DNA from: Synanceia verrucosa | Taxonomy: Eukaryota > Chordata > Actinopteri > Perciformes > Synanceiidae | Length of the DNA: 64,000 nucleotides | Assembly (NCBI GenBank): GCA_029721515.1 | Contig: CM056565.1 | Coordinates: forward strand, 3,326,242-3,390,241 | Direction of reading: 5' to 3' | Notes under the pieces: generated by a model | What the model was told of the DNA's origin: nothing | Database searches by the model: none | What the model saw: only the letters and a program-made list of their open reading frames with translations | Program-made: the position numbers and the translations under genes | Shown: piece by piece, positions 23,756 through 34,665 of the stretch | How positions within the stretch are numbered: the stretch's first letter is position 1 | Layout: every line of letters begins with the position of its first letter

Positions 23756-25659
23756 GTGACTATGTCCACTTCTTAGTGCCATATGTGGGAACAGTAATGG
23801 GCAATTAACAGTACATATATTGCTGTGTCAAGGATGACATGTATAAATAAAGTTGTGTGTGGACTGGAATGGAAGCAGGGTATTTGCCAATAATAAAGGT
23901 GTGTGTGCATTCACACACTATCTATCGGCTAATCCTTTGAAACCCTACTCTGCATGCATGTACACACACAGACAGCACACACACACATGTCATCACTCTG
24001 GGCTGCTGCCTCCTGTGCTCCCATGAGGAGGTCTATTGATCAGAGATGAATCTCACTAATTAGGCCCGAACTGAGTGGGGAGGAGAAAGTGTGAAGCTGG
24101 GGGAGGAAACATGCGGAAGGTAGAAAGGAAAAGACAAGGAAACCAGAGGAGAAAAGAATCTGAAGAGGCAGTTTGACTTGTAGCTCTGCTATGGGTCGGG
24201 ACATGACGATGTAGAGGAAAGAAACAACAAAGAGATGCAGAGACGAGAGGAGGGAGGAGAGAGAGTGGCAGGAGAACACATGGGGGAAGAGAGTGGTTAA
24301 CACATGTATGAAGGTCACAGTGTAGAGAGACAGAAATATACTGGAGTATGGATCTGAATTTACTACTTTGTTAAATGATCACATCCCAGAATGCTTTGCT
24401 CTTGTTTGTGGAAGAGAGAAGAAACAAAGGCTGAGGGTGTTTTGCTTCCATTCACCCTTCAAGCATTTCAGTGCTCCAGGGATTCAATTAAAAAATGCAA
24501 TTATCTTATTCACAACACACCCTACCTCCTGTTTGTTTCCCCCTCAAAGTGTAGGCCTACCTCCACCACTTACTGTACTGTAGATCTCTGTTTGGTTACA
24601 CTGTGTCGTCTCAGCATAAAGCGTGAACATAACTATGTTAAGGGGTGGACTTCATCATGGGAGTAGTCACTATGGACACTTCACTCAATAGTGCACCTGT
24701 GGTTTGCAAAATGGGCCAAACACATTTTGAACAGTGATAACACCATATATACTTTTAGTTTCAAGCAGGAAATGATTGTGCTACTGGCAATGTTGCTGAG
24801 GATTCCTCATCACATTTCATTCATTTTGACTGTGTCAAGTATCCAAATTTGACACTGCACATCCTCAATAATACACAGTTGTCATGATTCCTTGCTTTAT
24901 AGTTCAATGAAATATACTTCAGACTTTTTCAGGAGAAGACGAAGAAGCACTGCTGAGTTTCAGGTTCTTGGAAATCAGCAGGCAGAAACATGACAAACTT
25001 GTCTGTGGTCATATTTAGTGACACTAAAAATATTTAGTGACACTAAAAAATGCATTGTAAGACAACTACTAACTGTATTCACTGGCAGAGGCCAGAGTTT
25101 TAGGAATGAATGAACCTCTGAGATCTGCATCATTAAGTACTAAAGAGCCTTTATTGTCATATACAAGCACATGGGAGCGCTGCTATACAAAGATGGGGAG
25201 CAAGCTGGACGTTAAGTGTCTCACTCAAGGACATAGACAGTAGGCAGTGGGAACGGGGATTGAGGCTTTGACCTTTTGTAACATTTTGTGACCAATTGTG
25301 TGAATATACAACTGTGAGACAACCATTAAACACAGCATTAGCCTCATTATCTTTATGCTAAATAATCTAATCTTAACACCTTACCCTCTATTAGAGTAAG
25401 CACAAGAATCAGCCTTCAGCTACTGCAGTGATGACTGAAATCAGAAAGAGACAGTACTGTGGTGCTGTCCAGGCTTCATCCATTTGGTGTGGTGGAGAGG
25501 AGGATGTGTTGCTTTGAATCCATTGCTTACAGCTTCATGGTGCTCTTCATCCCCTTGGACACTCTCTCCCCATACTATTTCATATGTATTAACTGTTGTT
25601 ATATGTAGTGTTAATGTGTTTTTCATTGTTGTTATTCTGTACACATTACATCTATTTCC
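23756..25659. other. Non-coding stretch with minor repeats
   Basis: Holds a perfect 19-bp tandem duplication (25012-25049), a degenerate family G-like segment (about 25145-25270) and a purine-rich interval (24060-24300). No gene recognised. The overlapping frames near 24368-24666 look like chance. Confidence 0.4.
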
Positions 25660-25885
25660 TGTCTGTCCATCCTGAAGAGGGATCCCTCCTCTGTTGATCT
25701 TTCTGAGGTTTCTAACATTTATTTTCCCTGTTAAAAGGGTTTTTTGGGGAGTTTTTCCTCAGTCGATGTGAGGGTCGTTTGTAAAGGACCGAGGGTGTCA
25801 TATCCTGTACAGATTATAAAGCCTATCCTAAAATCACAAATTAGTCATTTGTGATATTAGGATATACAAATAAACCTGACATGAC
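25660..25885 (+). repeat. Fish retroposon 3'-tail-like repeat
   Basis: The order catcctgaagagggatccct, ctgaggtttctaacattt, ttttttggggagtttttcct, gagggtgtcatatcctgtac, ending in gatatacaaataaacctgac. This is a very common fish interspersed sequence ending in an AATAAA-like tail. I take it as a LINE-type 3' end. The exact family was not determined. Confidence 0.55.
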
Positions 25886-27037
25886 TGTTCTGGAGTAGGC
25901 CTGGTCACTAATGTCATGCAGTGTCTATGAAGTGTTACTTTGCATCATATTGCTGCTTTTTTGTTTCTACATGCATTTACAGCACTAACTGGGCATGTTT
26001 TAATTGTGTAGGCCTCTAATGTAATTTAAATTATTTTTATCACCGTTAAAGCACGCAATTACTGTAATATACCTCTCTTAAATTTACTCGTTTTGAACTC
26101 AAATGCTCAACCTGGACTGTTTCTATTCAACCCCTACAGGGGATTAGAAGGCTTTTTGTGCATCAGTACACATGGATTTCTACCTCTGAGGAAATTCAAA
26201 TATCATTTGATCCCATCAGACAGCACCTCAGTCAGCTCACAGTGGCCTCAAATGCTGCTATCATACAGTATGTAACAGCAAGGGATGCTACCTTCTAATT
26301 TCAGTTTTCATCACCAGATAAATTCATTCCTTTACAGCTCATTGTTCAAAGCATCAGAAGGGAAAGATCATCATTAAAATCTAAAATGGGTAGTCCAACC
26401 AAAAAATGTCAAGTACAGTGGGAGGGCCCATTGTTGTGGTGAGATTGGGATGTTCTGAGTCGAGGTGGATGTCATGCTTGTTGGGTAGGCGGCGTCACCT
26501 TTTTCCATTTTCACACACTTTGTACACTCCGACTAAATCTAATAAAGCTCTGCAAATGCTGTGAAGTACATCAGAGAGCTGTCTCACAAAGCTCTTCCTT
26601 TCACCGCCTCTGCTTGTGTCGGTCTAAAATTGCATGGAAACATTGCCTGAAGTGGTTTGGTATGCTGACTGCTAGTGTGGCACAAATGTGTTAATTATGT
26701 GGGAGTGAGTGGAAGTAAGCTTTTGAGTGTCATTGGTCTGGGAATGTGGAAAACTGAAGAGCTCAGTGGTGTGAAGGGCCACAGATGTGATTGTAAACTC
26801 GGGAAAGCCAAAACAAACTCAATCTGCACTTCAGTTAATGCATGCAGAATCATATGGCAGCAATTCTGCAACACAGCAGTGTTGCAGTGTAGAGATAACA
26901 TACTGCAAGAAGTTACTGATTATGATTACTGATTAGGTTACTGATTTATCTAGTCAAAACATGTCTTGATGATGTGCGGAAGTTAATGTGGGTCTTTCAA
27001 GACAGCGATCTGTCTTTCTTTTTTTTGTCGAAATGAA
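25886..27037. other. Unique non-coding DNA
   Basis: 1.15 kb with no recognised gene, repeat or RNA. Confidence 0.4.
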
Positions 27038-27363
27038 TTAACTCTTTGTGTGCCATTGATGTATTTCGATGTCAAAGTGGGTTTAGGCAGCAGGTTGCTC
27101 ATCGTTGATCGTCTCCCGCAGAATGTTAGTAACTTTGGGGCTTATGGGAGATGTAGTCGGAGCATAAAAAGACGGTGTATGCAACAGAGATGAAAGCAGG
27201 TTTTTTTCATGATGAAATAGAGGGTCTCTTCTGTCATTTGAACTAGTCAGTGTTTTCAGAGTCATAGTACAAAATATTCTGTGGGTCTTGAAATATGACT
27301 AAAAATGGGCAAAAATGCTGGAACAAGACTGTTTTATAAAACGACTGGCACTCGAAGAGTTAA
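27038..27363 (+). mobile_element. Family A piggyBac-like MITE, internally deleted copy with both ends
   Basis: Starts TTAACTCTTTGTGTGCCA (27038) and ends TGGCACTCGAAGAGTTAA (27363). This is the only uninterrupted copy here with both inverted termini and both TTAA edges clear. About 130 bp of the body found in the 20.7-kb copy (from the gaagtggagacgatcgag block to the poly-T block) is deleted. Confidence 0.8.
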
Positions 27364-27401
27364 TATCCATAGTTATTTACAACAATATAGATAAACTGAC
27401 T

Positions 27402-28617
27402 TACAGGGGTTGAACAATGAAACTGAAACGCCTGGTTTTAGACCACAATAATTCATTAGTATGGTGTAGGGCCTCCTTTTGTGGCCAATACAGCATCAGT
27501 TCGTCTTGGGAATGACAGATACAAGTCCTGCACAGTGGCCAGAGGGATTTTGAGCCACTGTTCACCAAGAAGAATGCACCCCAAAGTGACTCAATAATAT
27601 TTAGATCTGGTGACGGTGCAGGCCATGGGAGATGTTCAACTTCACTTTTATGTCCATCAAACTACTCTGTCACCAGTCTTGCTGTGTGTATTGGTGCATT
27701 ATCATCCTGATACACGGCACCGCCTTCAGGATACAATATTTGAACCACTAGGTGCACATGGTCCTCCAGAATGGTTCGTTAGTCCTTGGCAGTGACGTGT
27801 CCATCTAGCACAAGTATTGGGTCTAGGGAATGCCATGATATTTCAGCCCAAACCATCACTGATCCACCCCCAGGCTTCACTCTAGGCATGCAACAGTCCG
27901 GGTGGTACGCTTCTTTGGGGCTTCTCCACACCATAACTCTCCTGAATGTGGGAAAGACAGTAAAGGTGGACTCATCAGAGAACAATACATGTTTCACATT
28001 GTCCACAGCCCAAGATTTTCACTGCTGGCACCACTGAAACCGACGTTTGGCATTGGCACGAGTGACCAAAGGTTTGGCTATAGCAGCCCGGCCATAGATA
28101 TTGACCCTGTGGAGCACCAGACGGACAGTTTTGGTGGAAACAGGAGAGTTGAGGTGCACATTTAATTCTGCAGTGAGTTGGGCAGCTGTGATTTTATGTG
28201 TTTTGGAGACAATCCGGGTAAGCACCTGGACATCCCTTTCAGACAGCTTCCTCTTGCGTCCACAGTTCCTCCTGTTGGATGTGGTTCATCCTTCTTGGTG
28301 GTATGCTGACATTACCCTGGATACCGTGGCTTTTGATACATCACAAAGACTTGCTGTCTTGGTCACAGATGCACCAGCAAGACGTGCACCAACAATTTGT
28401 CCTCTTTTGAACTCTGATATGTCACCCATAATGTTGTGTGCATTGCAATATTTTAAGCAAAACTGTGCTATTACTCTGCTAATTGAACCTTCACACTCTG
28501 CTCTTACTGGTACAATGTGCAATCAATGAAGTTTGGCCACCAGACTGCTCACATTTAGCCATGAAACCTCCAACACTAAATTGGCCAGTGTTTCAGTTTC
28601 ATTGTCCAACCCCTGTA
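27402..28617 (-). mobile_element. Tc1-like DNA transposon
   Basis: Bounded by inverted repeats of about 28 bp: TACAGGGGTTGAACAATG at 27402 and, inverted, TACAGGGGTTGGACAATG at 28617, both continuing AAACTGAAAC. The ends are flanked by TA dinucleotides, the Tc1/mariner target. It encodes one transposase on the minus strand, now inactive. The length of 1.2 kb is slightly short for fish Tc1 elements because of an internal deletion near 27560-27590. Confidence 0.93.
27456..28429 (-). pseudogene. Tc1-like transposase, inactivated
   Basis: This is a DNA cut-and-paste transposase remnant. The likely start is the ATG at 28429 (MGDISEFKRGQIVG). An N-terminal helix-turn-helix (GASVTKTASLCDVSKATVSR) is followed by a second DNA-binding segment (RKRKLSERDVQVLTRIVSK, then KITAAQLTAELN). 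The catalytic region shows LFSDEST with the first Asp, a GGGSVMVWAEISW block, QDDNAPIHTA with the second Asp and SPDLNIIESLW with the third acidic residue (DD34E type). One reading frame holds from the start to this last motif, broken only by four stops: TGA at 28285-28283, TGA at 28018-28016, TAA at 27778-27776 and a TAG just after LVTE. Near 27560-27590 a deletion of roughly 25-30 codons with a frameshift follows. The C-terminus ends in a recognisable KGGPTPY stop at 27456. Confidence 0.93.
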
Positions 28618-29194
28618 TATTTCTCCTTTCCAGTCTTCCAGTGACTCAAATCTCTTTACTCTACATGTCAGCATTCATTCACTGATATCCCCTTGGGGAT
28701 AATAAAGTCTAAAGTGGAATAAGGAAGTGGGATTATGGGATTATGATGCATCATAGCGTTTAATGTAAAAAATATCACTGTATTATTTTATAAGAACTCA
28801 CAGATGTATGTGAGTATGACGATGTTGGAACAGGACAGTGCTTTCACTGATTTCCATTTGTTTGCTGGTCAGCTTGATATTTGGAAACTGATCAAGAGCT
28901 TTTATCAAAATTTGGTGGAAGGTTAACCCATGGAGTCGGAGCTGGGAATGACGTCATGCCCGAGTTGATGTTGTTCCAGTAAACAAGTAAAAAAACCAAG
29001 ATGGACGCCTCTCTGTCAGAAAACTAATGCAGCAATATGAGGTCCACCTCAAACACATTAGAGAGGAACAAAGAAGACAGAGAGGGTGTGTGTTTGTTCT
29101 CCAGTGTGATTCTGTGTGGGAACATGTTTGACTGTCGGCTGGAACGTGTAACGCTACACAGTGCTGCCATCTTGGATTATGACGTTGTGGTCCA
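28618..29194. other. Non-coding stretch with a LINE-tail-like segment
   Basis: At about 28687-28712 the string tccccttggggataataaag resembles the 3' end of fish CR1/L2-type LINEs. The rest is unrecognised. Confidence 0.4.
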
Positions 29195-29360
29195 AGTGAA
29201 CGTGGTGACTTCACCCGTTCACCCTGTTTGTGGACTGCTGCTGAAGTCTCCAGGAGTCACCATGTTGATTTTTTGGAACCAGTGGTGACATAAGAGGGTG
29301 GAGCTAATGTCAACCAAAAGCTGAATAAAACATTTTAGAGAGACAATTAACTGTGATGAA
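29195..29360 (-). repeat. Family F repeat fragment
   Basis: Reverse-strand match to the right half of the 23.3-kb copy: tttgtggactgctgctgaag, ccatgttgattttttggaac, agagggtggagctaatgtca, acaattaactgtgatgaa. Confidence 0.6.
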
Positions 29361-29907
29361 GAGAAAAATATGGACAATTCCCACACCGTACTGTAGCAGT
29401 GAACACATTTAGGAATCTGATTACACCCACACACATTTGTAGATTTGCTGAAATAATGGCTCCATAGTTGTCTGACTAAAATGCAGATCTGCATTCAGCT
29501 GGGTGCAAAAATACTTGTCTGTGCAAACCCAAGGAGAAAGGGCTGTTAACATTTTCTTTTATCAACATAACTACTGCACATCCAGAAATCACTTTTCCTC
29601 TGATAAATCCATGATACTAGATTCAAACAATAAGTAAGCAGTCAGCAAATGTTTTCTGCTCAAGATGTTTCATAAACCTCAGTCCTTCATCTTCAGTGAC
29701 TTTTACTCTCCTGTGGTACAAAATTATTGAAGCATTGCATGACAGAGAAAGTGAGCATAACACCACGTGCTGGCTTTGGGTTATGTTTCTGTGTGCACAG
29801 GTAAAGAAGATGAAAGGCATTGTGGGAGAAAATGTCAGGTAATAGCAATAGTTACACCAATCGTCGTCAAAAGAACAGGAAGCTGAGCTGCTTTGAACCC
29901 TGGGATG

Positions 29908-29913
<6 letters not shown>
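29361..29913. other. Unique non-coding DNA
   Basis: Nothing recognised. The 145-codon minus frame that begins at 30060 owes its length to the adjacent microsatellite. Confidence 0.4.
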
Positions 29914-29946
<33 letters not shown>

Positions 29947-29973
29947 GTGTGCGTGTGTGTGCGTGTGTGTGCG

Positions 29974-30009
<36 letters not shown>
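29914..30009. repeat. Compound (TG)n microsatellite
   Basis: 96 bp of TG repeats with CG interruptions. A further (CA)n of about 20 bp lies at 30148-30168 in the opposite phase. Confidence 0.97.
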
Positions 30010-30168
30010 GAGAACAGCAGACAAAAATACCTCAACAATAGTCTTCCCTCCAGCCTTCATGCAGCATTGATTCCCTCTATTGATTGTGTCTGTCCTCCGA
30101 CATCAGTGGGACGACTCACATAAAATAAGCCAACACACAAAACGTCTCACACACACACACACACACAC

Positions 30169-31457
30169 CTCATAACATGACAGCCATGTCGCAGACACAC
30201 TCCAGCAGATAAATGAAGGTAAAGCTCTTGTTTGTCTCCCTCTGCTCCATCCCTTCCCCTCCCTCCATTCCTGCAGGTAACAATGTGGACCGAGGTCATG
30301 GAACAAAGAGTCATGGCTTCCACAGTTTAATTTGTGTGAGGACAAGGTGGAAATCTCTTCACTTTCAATTGCCTCAGCCCTCAGGCTTCTTTCTCTAAAT
30401 GGAAAGTATGGATGACCTTGTAAGGCCAGCGACCAACATAGAGGGCATTACTATTTCATTCTTACGAGGCCTCCTCTTCTCCTGTCTTTTTTGTGTCTCC
30501 TGAAGGGAGTTGATAGTGACTCAGGCCTGGAACTATAAAACGAGGTGTTTTACTGTTTTGTCAGTTGGATCAAAAACACTATTTGTGCCCTCTATATGTG
30601 TCTGTATGTGCAGTATTTTTCACATCTGCCATCTAAAATATTAGGCAAAAACGAGAAAGCACAATGAAAATGAAAAATTATGTTTACAGAACATCATTAC
30701 AGAACAAAAATCAGCCATTTACCAGCAATGTGTGTAACACTAAAAGATTCACCTTCATGTAGACTAACTGATGATATTTTTTATTTATTTTTGTAATTTT
30801 TCACACAGCCTAATGAAATCCATGTCAGCAGAGGCCACGCAGGCCTGATGCACAAAAAGCTGCCATATGTGAGACTGCATGCTGATACATGCAGAACTGC
30901 CATTTGTGTAATTCAATTAACAAAAACAGGTTGTAATTGTATTTAAATTAAATTTAGCCAATAAAACCCATAGCTTTGCCAAATTACTTGGCACAAATAG
31001 GTCCCAAGGCAGCCACTGGAGAACTGTACAGAAACACGCCACAGGCATGTGAAGAAATGACCTTTGGGAAAGAAGTAGATCTCACAGCAAAGCAGTTAGA
31101 AATTAGCATATCCAGATGTAGGCGCCTTGATTTGATTTCATTGCCTTAATTGGATTTTATGTGCTGTGCAGCAGTAGCCATAAAACCAGAGGCCTGGACT
31201 TCAGCACTGGGGCGATATTAAAGAGGAATGAGCAGGGAGTATTCATGATGGCCTGTTGATGTGCATGCCAAAGCATTATGGAACGTGTACTGAAACTACT
31301 CTGGAAATGTCATTGCATTATTTAGAAATTCAAGCATCTTACAGTAAGTGGTGAGCCTGCTTTTTCATTTTTATTTCTTTAAGGAATGCCTTCCTGTCAC
31401 GCGAATGGCAGAATGCGTGCAGGGTCGTACCTCTATATTTCATGCTTGTTAAGGTTA
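30169..31457. other. Unique non-coding DNA, possible conserved element
   Basis: No gene recognised. The 30830-31300 interval is repeat-free and has a mixed AT-rich composition with ATTA, TAATTG and CAATTA words typical of vertebrate regulatory elements. Conservation was not tested. Confidence 0.4.
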
Positions 31458-31533
31458 TAGGTCTCATGCTCTCCAATCCAATCAGGATCAAAATGTAGGT
31501 CTCATGCTCTCCAATCCAATCAGGATCAAAATG
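31458..31533. repeat. Perfect 38-bp tandem duplication
   Basis: Two identical, adjacent 38-bp units (31458-31495 and 31496-31533), each starting taggtctcatgctctccaat and ending tcaggatcaaaatg. With no differences between the copies, the duplication is recent. Confidence 0.97.
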
Positions 31534-31946
31534 TCACAATGTATGCATGGGTCAAACAGTGAATGTTTGCAATCACAGCAACTGTATGGAAATGAGGGAT
31601 GACTGGCTCATCTACAAGTTGATAGCTAAGATACCAGTTTAATGCCACAGCATTTAAAGGCTGTTTCTCCAAGCAGGGGAGCACTGAAGGTCATGGACTG
31701 TCAGTCACACACCAATTATGAAATAATACCTATAATGATAAAATAATATAATGCGACCACACTGCTTAAAAGAATTAATGGTGGCTCGAGTGAAAAATAA
31801 CTATGTGTTTTTCTGCATTTTCCACCCTCACCATTCTGTGCTTAAGAGTGTATGTGCTCATTATGCAGGGTAATATCCATCACCACTGCACACTTTGACT
31901 GATGTAGTTTAGACCAACAGGCTTTTGTCTCATCCTAAGGTGTTTC
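31534..31946. other. Unique non-coding DNA
   Basis: Nothing recognised. Confidence 0.35.
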
Positions 31947-31974
31947 AGATAGATAGATAGATAGATAGACAGAC

Positions 31975-32010
<36 letters not shown>
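31947..32010. repeat. (GATA)n microsatellite
   Basis: 64 bp of AGAT repeats with two gac variants near the middle. Confidence 0.97.
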
Positions 32011-32011
<1 letters not shown>

Positions 32012-34218
32012 CTGTAGATAGATGATAACTTATTTAAACTTACCTCTTAAAGCAAACTTTTATCCTCTAACATTTTACCCATTTCTTCTGTCATATGTTT
32101 TTCTCTGTAAAGCTCAATTCAAAGAGACTATACAGGTTTAAAATGAAATCTAAACATATTCAAATTACTCCTAGAGAAATAGTTCTTCCACTCATAGCAA
32201 GCAATGTTTGATTGATCTGTTGTATTTCGGGTAGTTTCCTCTTTCAAACATGGCTGATCTTCAGCTTTTGGTCTCTTCCATGCTCAACATATGAGCACTA
32301 TGCACTGAGGTGGGATGCTGATTATTTGTCAAGATGAAGGAGAATTGATTGTCGGCACTGGTTCAAACTGATTGGAGGGGATGCTGGAGGAAACAAAGAC
32401 GACTGTATAATGGTCACAGCAGATATTTAGAACCCTGAGATCCACAATCCAGGAAGGAAACAAGCCGGAACATAAGAATGTGTCCAGATGCACTCTTTTG
32501 TTCAAATCAAGGCCCAGCAGGACAAAAACCACTGGTCAGCTGCCTGTGGAGCCTCTCCTATCATTGTTCATATGTGCAGAATACTGTTTTGTAGCACTGC
32601 AGGATGTCTGGAGGTCTTCTTTAAACCCACAGCAGAGAGCACTGTTTTTTTAATTCCACATGATTTCCTTTAGTTTTACCTGACTCAGTGTGATAGAGGT
32701 AGCAACCCCTGCTAGCCTCATTAGCCCTCTCCAGCTGCTTTGGTGACGTCTTGCACTTCATCCAAACCCCCAGCGTCCCTCCGATCTACTGTTACTGCTC
32801 CACCACTTCAAACACACCAGCAGTAATTCAGTGCAATCTTCAACCGTCTGAAGAAGAATGAGGCCTTCACTCAACACAGACATCAATAAAATTACTGTGT
32901 GTCTCAGTCACATACATTTGTTTACTTTTTTACCTCCCACACGCTCCCACCACCATCACCTCCACCCACGCCAACATGGCCGCTGCGAACAAAGAGATAG
33001 ACTTCCATTAGCGTAATTGGGCAATTTAGCTGCTGCAGCAGCTGAGGGCAGCTGTGTGCAAGTGGCTTTTCATGAATAACAAATTAGCCGTTACCTGGTG
33101 ACTGCAGCTTCAACAAGTGGGTCTGTCTGCTACTTATCAACATTTAATTTGAACAGAAGATTGACGTTTTACTTTGCCAATATGTACACAGATGAGTCGT
33201 TAGATGCAGACTATACTATAGACTTTAGAATTTGTTGTAAAACACAAATGAAGGTTTCTAAAGGCTTTCCTTTATGGGAGGCTCCTCACACTGTCCATTT
33301 GTATTATTGCATAGTGCATTTGTCCAACCTGTATGAGTTATTATAGAACAGACAAGCAGTTTGTTTCCTCCCTTCAGTGCTTAATGTGATGATGTAGTAT
33401 GGACGCTTTTGTTTTTCTCACTACTGCAGATGGAAATAAGATTAACAGCCATGTTTTGACTATAAAAATATAGAAAATTCGTTCATGAAGTTCAGCAATA
33501 GGCCAATCAGATGAGTTGTGTGTCTGAAAAAAGTAATCTCAATAACAGTCAAAGATAAAGGGCAATATTTGAGCACATTTCTGCCTCTGTCTCTATATGT
33601 TTGTGAGTGTATTCCTGCAGTGCCAGCTGATGAGCTACAACCAAAAAGGAATGACCTTTCGCCACCTCTCCACTGGCCATCATGAGTTAAAGGCATTGAC
33701 CCTTCAGGTTCCCTCAAACAAGCTGCAATCACAGCCTGCAGGAAGCCCTGTGTCTGTATTTATGGCTATGGCACTGTGGTTCATTTCAATTCAGTGCAGC
33801 TCTGATAAGCATCTCACCACAGCCCAGCAGCAGCCATTCTCACTATTTCCCTCCAAGCAGCACACTATCAGGCAGATAACAGAAATAACAGAATGGCTCC
33901 TCTGATTGTTTCCAATGTGTGGCACAAATTGTGTTCTGAAAATGAAAACCTGAACAATGTTTTTTTTTCAGTGTGATATATTGAATTTTGCTTCTTTGCA
34001 CGGTTTTACATTTCTCACAGCTGAACAGAGATGATACTTTGGATGCATTATTTCTTTCTTTGGTATGATTTTAAAGGTGCAATGTCTACTAAGAAGCCAT
34101 GCTCCTGCTTTAAACTGATAATATGTTATATTCAAACTGCTTAATCTCTGATACAGTGAAAATAACACTGCTATGTGATCATTGTCACCAGGCAAATGCC
34201 TGTTGGGCCAGTGGCTGG

Positions 34219-34220
<2 letters not shown>
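32011..34220. other. Unique non-coding DNA
   Basis: 2.2 kb with no recognised gene or repeat. A segment at 32930-33090 (cgccaacatggccgctgcga) is locally CpG-richer, but no exon follows. Confidence 0.4.

Positions 34221-34267
<47 letters not shown>
34221..34267. repeat. (TTA)n microsatellite
   Basis: 47 bp of perfect TTA repeats. Confidence 0.97.
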
Positions 34268-34384
34268 TTGCCAAACTTCCTTTCAATAAAAAGGTAGGCT
34301 GGTGCAACAACAGTGGCGGCGGGAGCAACATGAATAAGATTATTTGGATTGTTAGATAACTTTTAACACAATGTGATGATTGCT

Positions 34385-34665
34385 ACATTATCATTTTGCA
34401 GAGAAATTTTGCACTGCTTTTATATTTGATGACTATTTCTACAGGTCACATCCACATAACAAATAAATACATTTTATTTATTTAATAATTGTGTTTAACC
34501 AACATTTCATTTGTAAGTAAAAATATATTTTTCTTCCTTTGTTATTTAGTACACATTGTAAACATTTATTATATTATTATTATTAATTATTTCATTATGT
34601 CTTTGCTGTTGTTCATTGTTGTCTATGTTGCTGTGGTGGGTGAATTACACAATAGTTCTGCATGG
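34385..34665 (+). repeat. Family E repeat, LINE-3'-tail-like
   Basis: Similar to 7330-7620 along most of its length, with shared cacatccaca, tttatttatttaataattgt, gttatttagtacacattgta and gtctatgttgctgtgg blocks. It lacks the pentamer tail seen in the 7.3-kb copy. Confidence 0.65.

Noticed and set aside
28101..28529. 142-codon plus-strand frame
   Set aside because: It is antisense to the Tc1-like transposase, which carries the recognisable motifs.
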